Part shown: in pieces, positions 15,057-22,139 of the stretch
Position numbering within the stretch: position 1 is the stretch's first letter
Layout of the letters: each line of letters opens with the position of its first letter
Origin: Chloroflexi bacterium OLB13
Lineage (GTDB): Bacteria; Chloroflexota; Anaerolineae; Aggregatilineales; Phototrophicaceae
DNA length: 64,000 bases
Assembly: GCA_001567485.1 (NCBI GenBank)
Contig: JZRA01000120.1
Span: 1 to 64,000, forward strand
Reading direction: 5' to 3'
Translations under genes and position numbers: made by a program
The notes under the pieces: model-generated
The model's input: the letters and a program-made list of their open reading frames with translations, nothing else
What the model was told of the DNA's origin: nothing
The model's database searches: none

Positions 15057-18000
15057 ATGAATAGTAAGGCGACCAGCCCCAACCTACACAACCCCGACAT
15101 TCCTGTCTATGGGGTGGTGGCTGATCGCGCCTCGCTCCACGCCGTCCTTGAGAACATCCGCCACCACCGCCTGACCCTCGTCAGCGCCCCGCCGGGTTAC
15201 GGCAAGACAACCGCCGTCGCACAGTTCGTCCACGATACCGATCTGCTGACCGCGTGGCACGGCTTGCAGGAACGCGAGCGCGACCTTCCGGCCCTGTTCT
15301 GGCACAGCCTACAGGCGTTGGAGTTCGCTGCGCCCGGTATTTCGGTCGCGGCAGAGAGCGTCACCGGCGCGGACGAGTGCGCCGCCTATATCGCGGACTA
15401 CCTGCGCGATCACCTCTCCGAGCACATCATCTACGTGCTGGACGATCTACACTATCTGGCCTCTGCGCCGCAAGCCGAGCGCTGGCTGCGCGAACTGGTG
15501 CGCCTGATTCCACCGACGTGCCACCTCGTCCTGATCAGCCGTGCGCTGCCCGATCTGCCCCTAGCGGAACTCATCGCTCGGGGCGATGTTTTCGCTATCG
15601 GGCAGGAACAGCTCAAGTTCACGGCCGAGGACGCCAGCCAGCTCGCCAATAAGGTCGGGTCAGACCTGCCGGACGGCGTGCTCAAGGCGCGTGTCCGCCA
15701 GCTCGAAGGATGGCCTGTCGGCGTGGCGATGTCCCTGCGTCCGCTGCCGGAAGACATCGAGATCGGGTCGCTGCGCGGAAGCGGCGGGCCAGAAGGGTTG
15801 TTCGAGGCGCTCGCCAACGGCATCCTGCGGTCACTGTCCCCGATGCTCAGCGATTTTCTGCTCGCGGCATCGACGTTCGCGCGCGTCACCCCCGAGGTAT
15901 GCACCGACGTGCTCGGCATGCCGCAAAGCACGCTGATGATGATCGACATCGTGCGCCGCAACCTGTTCGTGTCGCAGGTGTCCGGCGGTGTGATGATGCA
16001 CCGCTTGTTTCGCAACTTCTTGCAGCGCCGGCTCAGCGAGGCCGACCCTGAGCGATACGTCAGCTTGCACGCGCGCGCCGCCGAATGGCTCAGGCAGCGC
16101 AATCAGGACGACGAAGCGTTCCACCATTACGTGGCGGCAGGCTGCATCGATGAAGCGCTTGAGATCGTGCAGCGCACCCACCATGCGTACTATCAGCAGG
16201 GCAACATGGAAACACTGCTCGGCTGGCGCACGGCGCTCGGCAAACATGCGGAGCGGATCCCGCACTTCCTCCACACCTGTGCGCTGATCCTGACCGATCG
16301 TTACCTGTACACGGACGCGATTGCGGAACTGGACTTGGCCGAGGCCGGTTTCGCGGCGATGGACGAGCCGGGGTGGGTCGCGGAAGCGCGTCTCCAGCGC
16401 GCGATGATCCATATCTGGCGCGCCGAGTACGCCGAAGCGCGTGCGCTGGCCGAACCCGTCTCGGTCAATACGCTGCTTAACGAGGCCGCCGTGGGACGTG
16501 CGCGGCATCTGATGGCCTTGGTCGAAATGGCGATCGGCAATCTCGATACCGCCATCGACCATCTTGAGGCTATCCTGCCGTTCTTTGAGCGCAGCAACGC
16601 GTCCTATTACGTCTCGGCAGTGCTGCAAGACCTCGCTATCGCATACGCACGCAGCGGCAGCATGGCCTCCGCCAGCCACTTTTTGCAGCGGTTGGTGTCC
16701 ATCCGGCGCACGTTGGGCCAGACCAACGCGCTGGCGCTGGCGCTCAACAACCTCGGCTACCACTATCACGAGATGGGCGACTACGAACTGGCGCTGTCGA
16801 CGCTGGAAGAAGGGCTGCACATCGTCTCGCAGTCGCAGAACCAGCGCGCAGAGAGCTATATCCGCTGGTCGATCGGTGACCTTCAGCGCGACCTCGGCAA
16901 TACCGACGCGGCGCTCCGCCTCTACGAAGGCGCGTATGAGCTGAGCGCCGGCACCGAGCCGGTGCTTCAGCAGTCGGTGGCGCTGAGCATGGCGGCGTTG
17001 TACCGCTGGCGCGGGGACATGCGGCTCGCGCAGTGGCTCGTGCGCGACGTGAACGACACCATCCGAAAGCTGGACGCATCCGACGCCTCAATCAACCGGC
17101 TCGCGCGCGCTCATCAGCTGATGATCGACCTGATCAGCGGCGACACAAAGAAGGCGGCAGCGCAGTTAGGCGCGATGTGGGAAGAGGTCTCCGAGCACCC
17201 GTTCTCCGCCGAGCTGATGCAGATCGCGATGTTCGCTGCAGTCGCTGCGCTGCGCGTCGGTCAGCAAGCGCGCGCCACGACCCTCCTCGAACGCTGCGCG
17301 AAAGCGTGTGAGATCGGCGTTGGCCGCAACATCGCCGCCATCGAAATCTTCAATTCGGGAGAGCTGGCCGAGTGCGTGCAGCGCAGCCCGCAGCTGAAAC
17401 CGCTGGCCGATGCGCTGGATCGCCTGCGCGCGGCGCGCACCGCCTCCGCCGGGCCAGAGCGTGCTGAAGGGCAAGTCGCCAACGACGCGACGTTCGGACT
17501 GCGCGTTTATGCGCTGGGCGACGAGACCATCGAACGCGACGGAGTCACCGTCTCGACTCACGAGTGGCGGTCGAGCCGCGCCAAAGAGTTCTTCCTCTAT
17601 CTGCTGTTCGAGGGCGCAAGCAGCAGAGAAAAGTTGAGCCTGATCTTTTGGCCCGACAGCTCCTCCAGCAAAGTGCGGTCGAACTTCCATACCACGCTGT
17701 ATCGCGCCCGTCGCGCGCTAGGCGAAAACGTCATCCTGTTCGAGAACGACATTTACCGCATCAACCCGGGCGTGTCGATCTGGTGCGACGCGCTCGTGTT
17801 CCGCCGTTATGTGCAGGAAGCGAAGATGCTGCCCTACCTCGACGCGCGCACCGACGACCTCTATCGTAAGGCGATTGCGTTGTATCGCGGCGAGTTCCTG
17901 CCGGGGCTGGATACCGAGTGGACGATGGCGCATCGCGAGGCGCTCTATGAGATGCACATTAGCGCGTTGATCGGCTCAGGCCATTGCGCACGCGCGCGCG

Positions 18001-18227
18001 GCGAGTTCAATGACGCGATCATCCAGTTCAAGCAGGCGCTCAAGATCGACCCGTACCGCGAAGAAGCGTATCGCGCGACGTTCACCTGCTATGCCGGCAT
18101 GGGCGAACTTAACTCCGTCCTCAAGCAGTACAACGTGATGTCCGCTATGTTCCAGACAGAATTGGGCATCAAACCTTCGCTGGAAACCGTGCGGCACGTC
18201 CAGCAGCTCACCCAGCGTATCTCCTAA
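15057..18227 (+). CDS. MalT-type ATPase / TPR / BTAD (SARP) transcriptional activator
   Basis: A 1056-residue regulator. Residues 25-330 form a MalT-like STAND ATPase with the P-loop APPGYGKTT (about 45-52) and the Walker B-like VLDDLHYL (about 130). Residues 350-780 are helical repeats (TPR-like; NNLGYHYHEMGDYELALSTLEEGL). Residues 812-900 are an OmpR-type winged helix with RSSRAKEFFLYLLFEG and SNFHTTLYRARRALGE, followed by a bacterial transcriptional activator domain (908-1053; YRGEFLPGLDTEW, DPYREEAYRA). Such proteins switch on nearby operons when an inducer triggers the ATPase. This one lies directly upstream of three small genes in the same direction. ATG 15057 is preferred over 14970, which would overlap the leader hairpins. 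Confidence 0.9.
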   Translation: MNSKATSPNLHNPDIPVYGVVADRASLHAVLENIRHHRLTLVSAPPGYGKTTAVAQFVHDTDLLTAWHGLQERERDLPALFWHSLQALEFAAPGISVAAESVTGADECAAYIADYLRDHLSEHIIYVLDDLHYLASAPQAERWLRELVRLIPPTCHLVLISRALPDLPLAELIARGDVFAIGQEQLKFTAEDASQLANKVGSDLPDGVLKARVRQLEGWPVGVAMSLRPLPEDIEIGSLRGSGGPEGLFEALANGILRSLSPMLSDFLLAASTFARVTPEVCTDVLGMPQSTLMMIDIVRRNLFVSQVSGGVMMHRLFRNFLQRRLSEADPERYVSLHARAAEWLRQRNQDDEAFHHYVAAGCIDEALEIVQRTHHAYYQQGNMETLLGWRTALGKHAERIPHFLHTCALILTDRYLYTDAIAELDLAEAGFAAMDEPGWVAEARLQRAMIHIWRAEYAEARALAEPVSVNTLLNEAAVGRARHLMALVEMAIGNLDTAIDHLEAILPFFERSNASYYVSAVLQDLAIAYARSGSMASASHFLQRLVSIRRTLGQTNALALALNNLGYHYHEMGDYELALSTLEEGLHIVSQSQNQRAESYIRWSIGDLQRDLGNTDAALRLYEGAYELSAGTEPVLQQSVALSMAALYRWRGDMRLAQWLVRDVNDTIRKLDASDASINRLARAHQLMIDLISGDTKKAAAQLGAMWEEVSEHPFSAELMQIAMFAAVAALRVGQQARATTLLERCAKACEIGVGRNIAAIEIFNSGELAECVQRSPQLKPLADALDRLRAARTASAGPERAEGQVANDATFGLRVYALGDETIERDGVTVSTHEWRSSRAKEFFLYLLFEGASSREKLSLIFWPDSSSSKVRSNFHTTLYRARRALGENVILFENDIYRINPGVSIWCDALVFRRYVQEAKMLPYLDARTDDLYRKAIALYRGEFLPGLDTEWTMAHREALYEMHISALIGSGHCARARGEFNDAIIQFKQALKIDPYREEAYRATFTCYAGMGELNSVLKQYNVMSAMFQTELGIKPSLETVRHVQQLTQRIS

Positions 18228-18627
18228 CAGAGTCGCCCACAGCGGCAGATTCCGGACGTCGGCCGCGCGCTCGGCCATACTGCCCTCTCACCGTCAATAT
18301 CGACCCGTCCAACGCACATAGGGCGGCGCGAGTCGTTATCCTATAGTTAATTGGTACCGGTCGTTCAGACTCGTCTTGAAGGTCTTTATTCTTTTGCGTT
18401 AGGATTCTGTAATCACAGGGGTTCGCAGCAGCGATTATCCACTGCCGGAACCCGACCTGCGCCCACCTTATCCCCCTTATTGGCGCGGGAATCCCACACC
18501 ATCGTCTGCGTTTGTGCGCTGATCTTACTGTGTTTTCGTTTGGTAAGCAGTTTGTTGCACACCCACCGCAATACTCATCGCAATTGGCAATTCCATTTCG
18601 TTGTGCGTCTGTTCACGGAGGTCTGTC
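18228..18627 (+). promoter_or_regulatory. 400-bp leader/promoter region of the small-peptide genes
   Basis: This gap is AT-richer than its surroundings and holds no believable gene. A possible promoter is TTGAAG (18376-18381), 18 bp, TAGGAT (18400-18405). Just downstream, 18419-18453 can fold into a hairpin with stems GGGTTC/GAACCC and GCAG/CTGC. If transcription starts near 18412, the peptide mRNA has a structured leader of about 215 nt. It is a plausible target region for the adjacent BTAD activator, but direct repeats typical of SARP sites were not obvious. Confidence 0.4.
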
Positions 18628-18795
18628 ATGTTCACTTACGCTTTGAATTCCCTCGGTCTGTTTTCGGTCAACAAGCGCGTTCTGGTCATCGTCTTCACCG
18701 CCGTCCTGCTCACCATCGCCCTGATGGCGATCTCCGGCACCGTCTTCGCTGGCCCGGCCACCTCGCCCAGCGCCTGCGGCATGTGCTCTGGCTAG
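18628..18795 (+). CDS. Small secreted CxxC peptide precursor, 55 residues
   Basis: I do not recognise a family. The ATG at 18628 follows GGAGG with 7-nt spacing. The product has a short N-terminus with NKR, one strongly hydrophobic helix (residues 18-36, VLVIVFTAVLLTIALMAIS), a signal-peptidase-like VFA site at 39-41, and a tail GPATSPSACGMCSG. Cleavage would release a 14-residue peptide with two cysteines in a CGMC arrangement, suited to a disulfide, thioether or metal site. Uncleaved, it would be a membrane-anchored CxxC tail. The gene lies between a BTAD activator and a protein resembling RiPP leader domains, so a peptide natural product, signal or redox role is possible. No function is claimed. 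Confidence 0.6.
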   Translation: MFTYALNSLGLFSVNKRVLVIVFTAVLLTIALMAISGTVFAGPATSPSACGMCSG

Positions 18796-18842
18796 ACATC
18801 ACGCATCGACTTTTGAAATTTGCGAGTGCACAGGAGTCAACA

Positions 18843-19157
18843 ATGAACGCTCATCGTCTTCCCCAGGACATGGTTCTGGACATCACCTCGGTCGGTGGCA
18901 AGCGCGGGTTTACCGGCGCCGATGAATGGTGGAGCCATGTGCGCAATCAGGACGAACGCCGCCGCCTCGACAACCTGCTCGGTGTCGCGCTGCTCGACGA
19001 AAACGTGCGCCGCCGTCTGGTCGACAACCGCGACGACGAACTGCTCAACGCGTTCGGCCTGTCCGAGTCGACAAAGTGGTGGATCGGCACGCTTTCCGCC
19101 AGCTCGCTCAGTGACATCGCCCGCGAAGTCGCCGCCAACTTCCAGAAGAGCGCATAG
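18843..19157 (+). CDS. Small protein resembling RiPP leader / LigA-like domain
   Basis: A 104-residue cytoplasmic protein; the ATG is preceded by AGGAG at 8 nt. Residues 40-100 read LDNLLGVALLDENVRRRLV, then LLNAFGLSES and SASSLSDIAREVAANF. This spacing (short helix, A-x-x-D-x-x-x-R-x-x-L, FGLS, then a Leu/Ala helix) resembles the LigA-like fold found in Franean1_4349-type RiPP precursors common in Chloroflexota and Actinobacteria. The N-terminal 35 residues are different (GGKRGFTGADEWW). It has no Cys, so if it is a precursor the core is not an obvious lanthipeptide. It lies 47 bp after the CxxC peptide and is probably co-transcribed. The resemblance is from memory of the pattern. Confidence 0.6.
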   Translation: MNAHRLPQDMVLDITSVGGKRGFTGADEWWSHVRNQDERRRLDNLLGVALLDENVRRRLVDNRDDELLNAFGLSESTKWWIGTLSASSLSDIAREVAANFQKSA

Positions 19158-19267
19158 CGATGAACGCGCTGCGTAGTCCCCAAAACGGGCGGCGTATCGA
19201 CACACGCCGACACACAGGGACGACCGAACCATTAGGGCCACCGGCGAGAACTGAGGACAGATTGCAG

Positions 19268-19756
19268 ATGGGTTCGAAAACCATCTCTATCAATCGAGAC
19301 GTCTCGGTGCAGCGCATGCTGCGGCTGGACGCGCCAGACAATCTGCTCATCAATGGGTTCGACTCGCTGTGGAAATGTCACGCGATGCTGCAGTCGCGCC
19401 TTAGCAGCACCGACCGGCACGACATCCGCATCCATCTCCGGCCCGAGCTGCTCAACGCAAACGCTGAACAGTACGCCCAGTTCGCCCGTGACGGGTTGAA
19501 GATATGGGTCTGGCAGGATGATCCGGCCTCGGACTTCCGACCGTCATCGAACGTAACGGTGGTCAACGCCCCGCACGCGCCGGCGACGGCCGAGGGCTTC
19601 CTCGTCATCAACACGCCGTCTTGGAGCCGTGTGCTAGCTGCGTGGATCGACGAGGATGGCAATTTGGCGGGCGTGCTCGTCACCAACCCGCAGACGATTG
19701 ACGAGGTTTCGAGCTACTTGGATGCGATGGTTCAGTCAGCTTCCGTTCGGACGTAG
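19268..19756 (+). CDS. Hypothetical protein, 162 residues
   Basis: No family recognised. From ATG 19268 (preceded by GAGGACA) the product is a soluble alpha/beta protein without signal peptide or membrane helix. Segments include RMLRLDAPDNLLINGFDSLW, IHLRPELLNANAEQYAQFA, LKIWVWQDDPASDFRP and TPSWSRVLAAWIDEDG, ending in a helix TIDEVSSYLDAMV. An in-frame ATG at 19160, two bases after the previous stop, would add 36 basic, low-complexity residues. That stretch opens MNALRSPQ, strikingly like the MNAHRLPQ start of the preceding gene. It is the last of three small genes after the BTAD activator and overlaps the convergent receiver gene by 25 bp. Confidence 0.6.
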   Translation: MGSKTISINRDVSVQRMLRLDAPDNLLINGFDSLWKCHAMLQSRLSSTDRHDIRIHLRPELLNANAEQYAQFARDGLKIWVWQDDPASDFRPSSNVTVVNAPHAPATAEGFLVINTPSWSRVLAAWIDEDGNLAGVLVTNPQTIDEVSSYLDAMVQSASVRT

Positions 19757-20139
19757 TCGCGCCGCCGCGACACACGCTGCGCGACGTGGGTCAACAGTTC
19801 GTCAAGGACGATCGGTCGGGAGAGGCTCACCGACCACGGATCACGGCTATCGCGCCTCGCGGTATCGGCGACAATCACGGCGTTGGCCGGCTGGTGTGCA
19901 GAGGTTTCGCGGATCGCAGGTGCGCCACGCACAACCGCCGTCAGCGCGTCGACAAGCTCTGACGCGCAAATCACAACCTGCACCCGGACATGATTCAGGA
20001 CATGGCGCGCGTCAAGCATCCCTGCCGTCGCCATCACCTGATAGCCCGCGCGACTGAGCAGTTCTTTGAGATCAAGCCGTATACCGGCATCGGGTTCAAC
20101 AATAAGAACCTGACACTCGTTACGCATAAACAAATCCAT
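19732..20139 (-). CDS. Degenerate response-regulator receiver protein
   Basis: A 135-residue stand-alone CheY-like domain. The N-terminal strand and acidic pocket are recognisable (CQVLIVEPDAGIRLDLKELLSRAGY), but at the end of strand 3 the phosphoacceptor Asp is absent (VQVVICASELVDA), and the conserved Lys before Pro is Arg (LSRPIVLDELL). It is therefore probably a pseudo-receiver that does not accept phosphate. It has a good promoter of its own (20160-20188). The start may be ATG 20127 (MRNECQV) rather than 20139; neither has a clear ribosome site. It is convergent with, and overlaps, the last small gene of the BTAD cluster. Confidence 0.7.
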   Translation of the reverse strand: MDLFMRNECQVLIVEPDAGIRLDLKELLSRAGYQVMATAGMLDARHVLNHVRVQVVICASELVDALTAVVRGAPAIRETSAHQPANAVIVADTARRDSRDPWSVSLSRPIVLDELLTHVAQRVSRRRDYVRTEAD

Positions 20140-20159
20140 CGGAAAAACGCCACCCTTCT

Positions 20160-20188
20160 AATATACAAAACTCTAACAACACTTACAA
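20160..20188 (-). promoter_or_regulatory. Promoter of the receiver gene
   Basis: Minus-strand TTGTAA (20188-20183), 17 bp, TATATT (20165-20160). The two hexamers and the spacing are the same as in the mscL promoter at 48264-48292, which supports both. The leader would be only 15-25 nt. Confidence 0.55.
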
Positions 20189-20271
20189 TTAGAGTAATGG
20201 TCCGGATTGCAGACCCATCTTCTCATAATTCGATTCGACGTCCCTCGACATTTCCCCTCTCGCCCCCGCCC

Positions 20272-21057
20272 TCATGGGACGTACGCGCGTCTGATCAGGG
20301 CATGTAGTACGTCGTGAATGTGTCCATTTGACGCCAGCAGACCTGTTTTCTTGGGGGGCGCGCCGTCGCGCACGTCGCTGATCCGGCCGCCTGCTTCCTC
20401 GACCAAGAGGGTGCCAGCGGCGACATCCCACGCGCTCAGCCCGTACTCCCAGAACGCCTCGACGCGGCCGCTTGCCACCTGTGCGAGATCGAACGCAGCC
20501 GACCCCGACCGCCGCAGGTCGGCGATCTGCGGCAGCGCCGCGGTCACTTCGGCGAGGTTGTTGTCCGGATCGGTCGCTTTCGTGGTCGGAAACCCGGTCG
20601 TGATCAGCGCGTCCGGCAGCTCGGCCACGGTCGAGACGCGCAGTCGGTGCTCACCGAGGTAGGCGCCATGCCCGCGCCGCGCGGTGTACAGCTCGCCGAG
20701 CGCCGGCACATGCACAGCGCCCCATTCGGTCACGCCGTCAACCTTGAAGGCAATCGACACGCTGAACAACGGGTAACGATGGGCAAAGTTCATCGTGCCG
20801 TCCAGCGGGTCGATCACCCACTGATAATGCGGATCGCCGTTCGTCTCGCCCGATTCCTCGGCGAGCACCGAATGATCCGGGTACGCACCACGGATGCGCG
20901 AAATGATCAACGCTTCGGCGCGGCGGTCGAACTCGGTGACGAGATCCTGCCGGTTGGCTTTCGAACCGATCTGAAAGTTCGTGCCGCGCCCTTCTAACAG
21001 CAGCGCCCCTGCCGCCAGCGCGGCCTCAGTCCCCAACGCGATGACATCGCCGATCAT
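20272..21057 (-). CDS. Inositol-monophosphatase-family phosphatase (SuhB-like)
   Basis: A 261-residue metal-dependent phosphatase. Metal and substrate motifs are complete: Glu pair in SVLAEESGE (about 66-71), motif A WVIDPLDGTMNFAHRYP, and motif B SAWDVAAGTLLVEEAGG near residue 215. The family hydrolyses inositol phosphates, fructose-1,6-bisphosphate, histidinol phosphate or PAP. It is translationally coupled (ATGA overlap) to the ABC ATPase upstream, so it probably acts on a phosphorylated compound brought in by that importer. This operon link is the best clue to substrate. Confidence 0.9.
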   Translation of the reverse strand: MIGDVIALGTEAALAAGALLLEGRGTNFQIGSKANRQDLVTEFDRRAEALIISRIRGAYPDHSVLAEESGETNGDPHYQWVIDPLDGTMNFAHRYPLFSVSIAFKVDGVTEWGAVHVPALGELYTARRGHGAYLGEHRLRVSTVAELPDALITTGFPTTKATDPDNNLAEVTAALPQIADLRRSGSAAFDLAQVASGRVEAFWEYGLSAWDVAAGTLLVEEAGGRISDVRDGAPPKKTGLLASNGHIHDVLHALIRRAYVP

Positions 21058-22139
21058 GCTTCTGCGCCCAGAAGATGCACGGACGATGGGTCGAGCGCCA
21101 TCCCAACCTGCCGCCCCTCCGCATAAAAGCGGCCGATGCGCGGGCTGGTATCGACAACGACCAGTTGATGATCGCCGAAGTTGACGACGTACTCGGTCTC
21201 TGAGCCGAGATACATCGCCTGTGTAACCGTGACCTGCGGCAGCGATGGATCGTCGGCCAAGTCGATGGTCTCAGGCCGGATCATCGCCGTCAGCGCTGCG
21301 CCGCGGCCGTGTTGGAACGAGTTGGCGACGTTCATCCGCTGGCCGAGGATGTCGACATCGGCCGTTTCGCCGGATGATTCAAGCAGGGTGGCAGGCAAGA
21401 AGTTGGCGCGGCCGATGAAGTCGGCGACGAACCGTGTTCTCGGCAGATGATAGATCTCCTGCGGCGTCCCGACCTGTTCGATGCGCCCCGCGTTCATCAC
21501 GATAATGCGGTCAGACAGCGCCATCGCCTCGATCTGGTCATGCGTGACATACACGCTGGTGATGCCGAGACGCCGCTGCAAGCCGTGGATCTCGGCGCGC
21601 ATCTGCACGCGCAGTTTGGCGTCCAAGTTCGACAGCGGCTCGTCGAACAGCAGGATACGCGGCTCCATGACCAAACACCGCGCCAGCGCGACGCGCTGCT
21701 GCTGCCCGCCGGAGAGCTGATTGGGCCGCCGTTCCTCCAGCCCGTGCAGCCCGATGGACGTCAGCATGTCGCTGACCTTGCGGCGGATTTCGGCTTTGGG
21801 CAGGCCGCGCGTTTGCAGCCCATACGCGACGTTGTCCGCCACGCTCATGTGCGGGAACAGCGCATAATTCTGGAACACCAGTGCCATATCGCGCTTGTTG
21901 GGCGGCAGGTTGGTGACGTTGCCCCCGTCAAGCAGGATTTCGCCCCCCGACGGCAGCTCGAAGCCAGCGATCAGGCGTAGGGTCGTCGTCTTGCCGCAGC
22001 CCGACGGGCCAAGCAGCGTGACGAATTCGCCCGACGCGATCTCAAGGGAGACATCGTCTACGGCGCGCAGGACTCCGCCGCCGCCCCGCGCCGGAAAGAC
22101 CTTAACCAGATTCCTGAGGATCAACCGCGCATTGCTCAT
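21054..22139 (-). CDS. ABC importer ATPase, PotA/FbpC type
   Basis: A 361-residue nucleotide-binding subunit. Residues 5-240 form the ABC domain: Walker A GPSGCGKTT, Q-loop ALVFQNYALFPHM, signature LSGGQQQRVALAR, Walker B ILLFDEPLSNLDAKLR, H-loop VYVTHDQIEAM. A C-terminal TOBE domain (about 280-355) is typical of the iron, polyamine and hexose-phosphate importer group. It overlaps the permease stop and the phosphatase start by four bases each (ATGA), so permease, ATPase and phosphatase form one tightly coupled unit. Confidence 0.93.
   Translation of the reverse strand: MSNARLILRNLVKVFPARGGGGVLRAVDDVSLEIASGEFVTLLGPSGCGKTTTLRLIAGFELPSGGEILLDGGNVTNLPPNKRDMALVFQNYALFPHMSVADNVAYGLQTRGLPKAEIRRKVSDMLTSIGLHGLEERRPNQLSGGQQQRVALARCLVMEPRILLFDEPLSNLDAKLRVQMRAEIHGLQRRLGITSVYVTHDQIEAMALSDRIIVMNAGRIEQVGTPQEIYHLPRTRFVADFIGRANFLPATLLESSGETADVDILGQRMNVANSFQHGRGAALTAMIRPETIDLADDPSLPQVTVTQAMYLGSETEYVVNFGDHQLVVVDTSPRIGRFYAEGRQVGMALDPSSVHLLGAEA

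Noticed and set aside
18351-19157. A 268-codon frame reading through the leader and the small-peptide gene into the 104-residue gene
   Set aside because: The upstream part is low-complexity and lies antiparallel in logic to two genes with good ribosome sites; the 104-residue start at 18843 has its own AGGAG.
19160-19267. N-terminal extension of the 162-residue protein
   Set aside because: Low-complexity, basic and with a weaker ribosome site than 19268; retained only as an alternative start.
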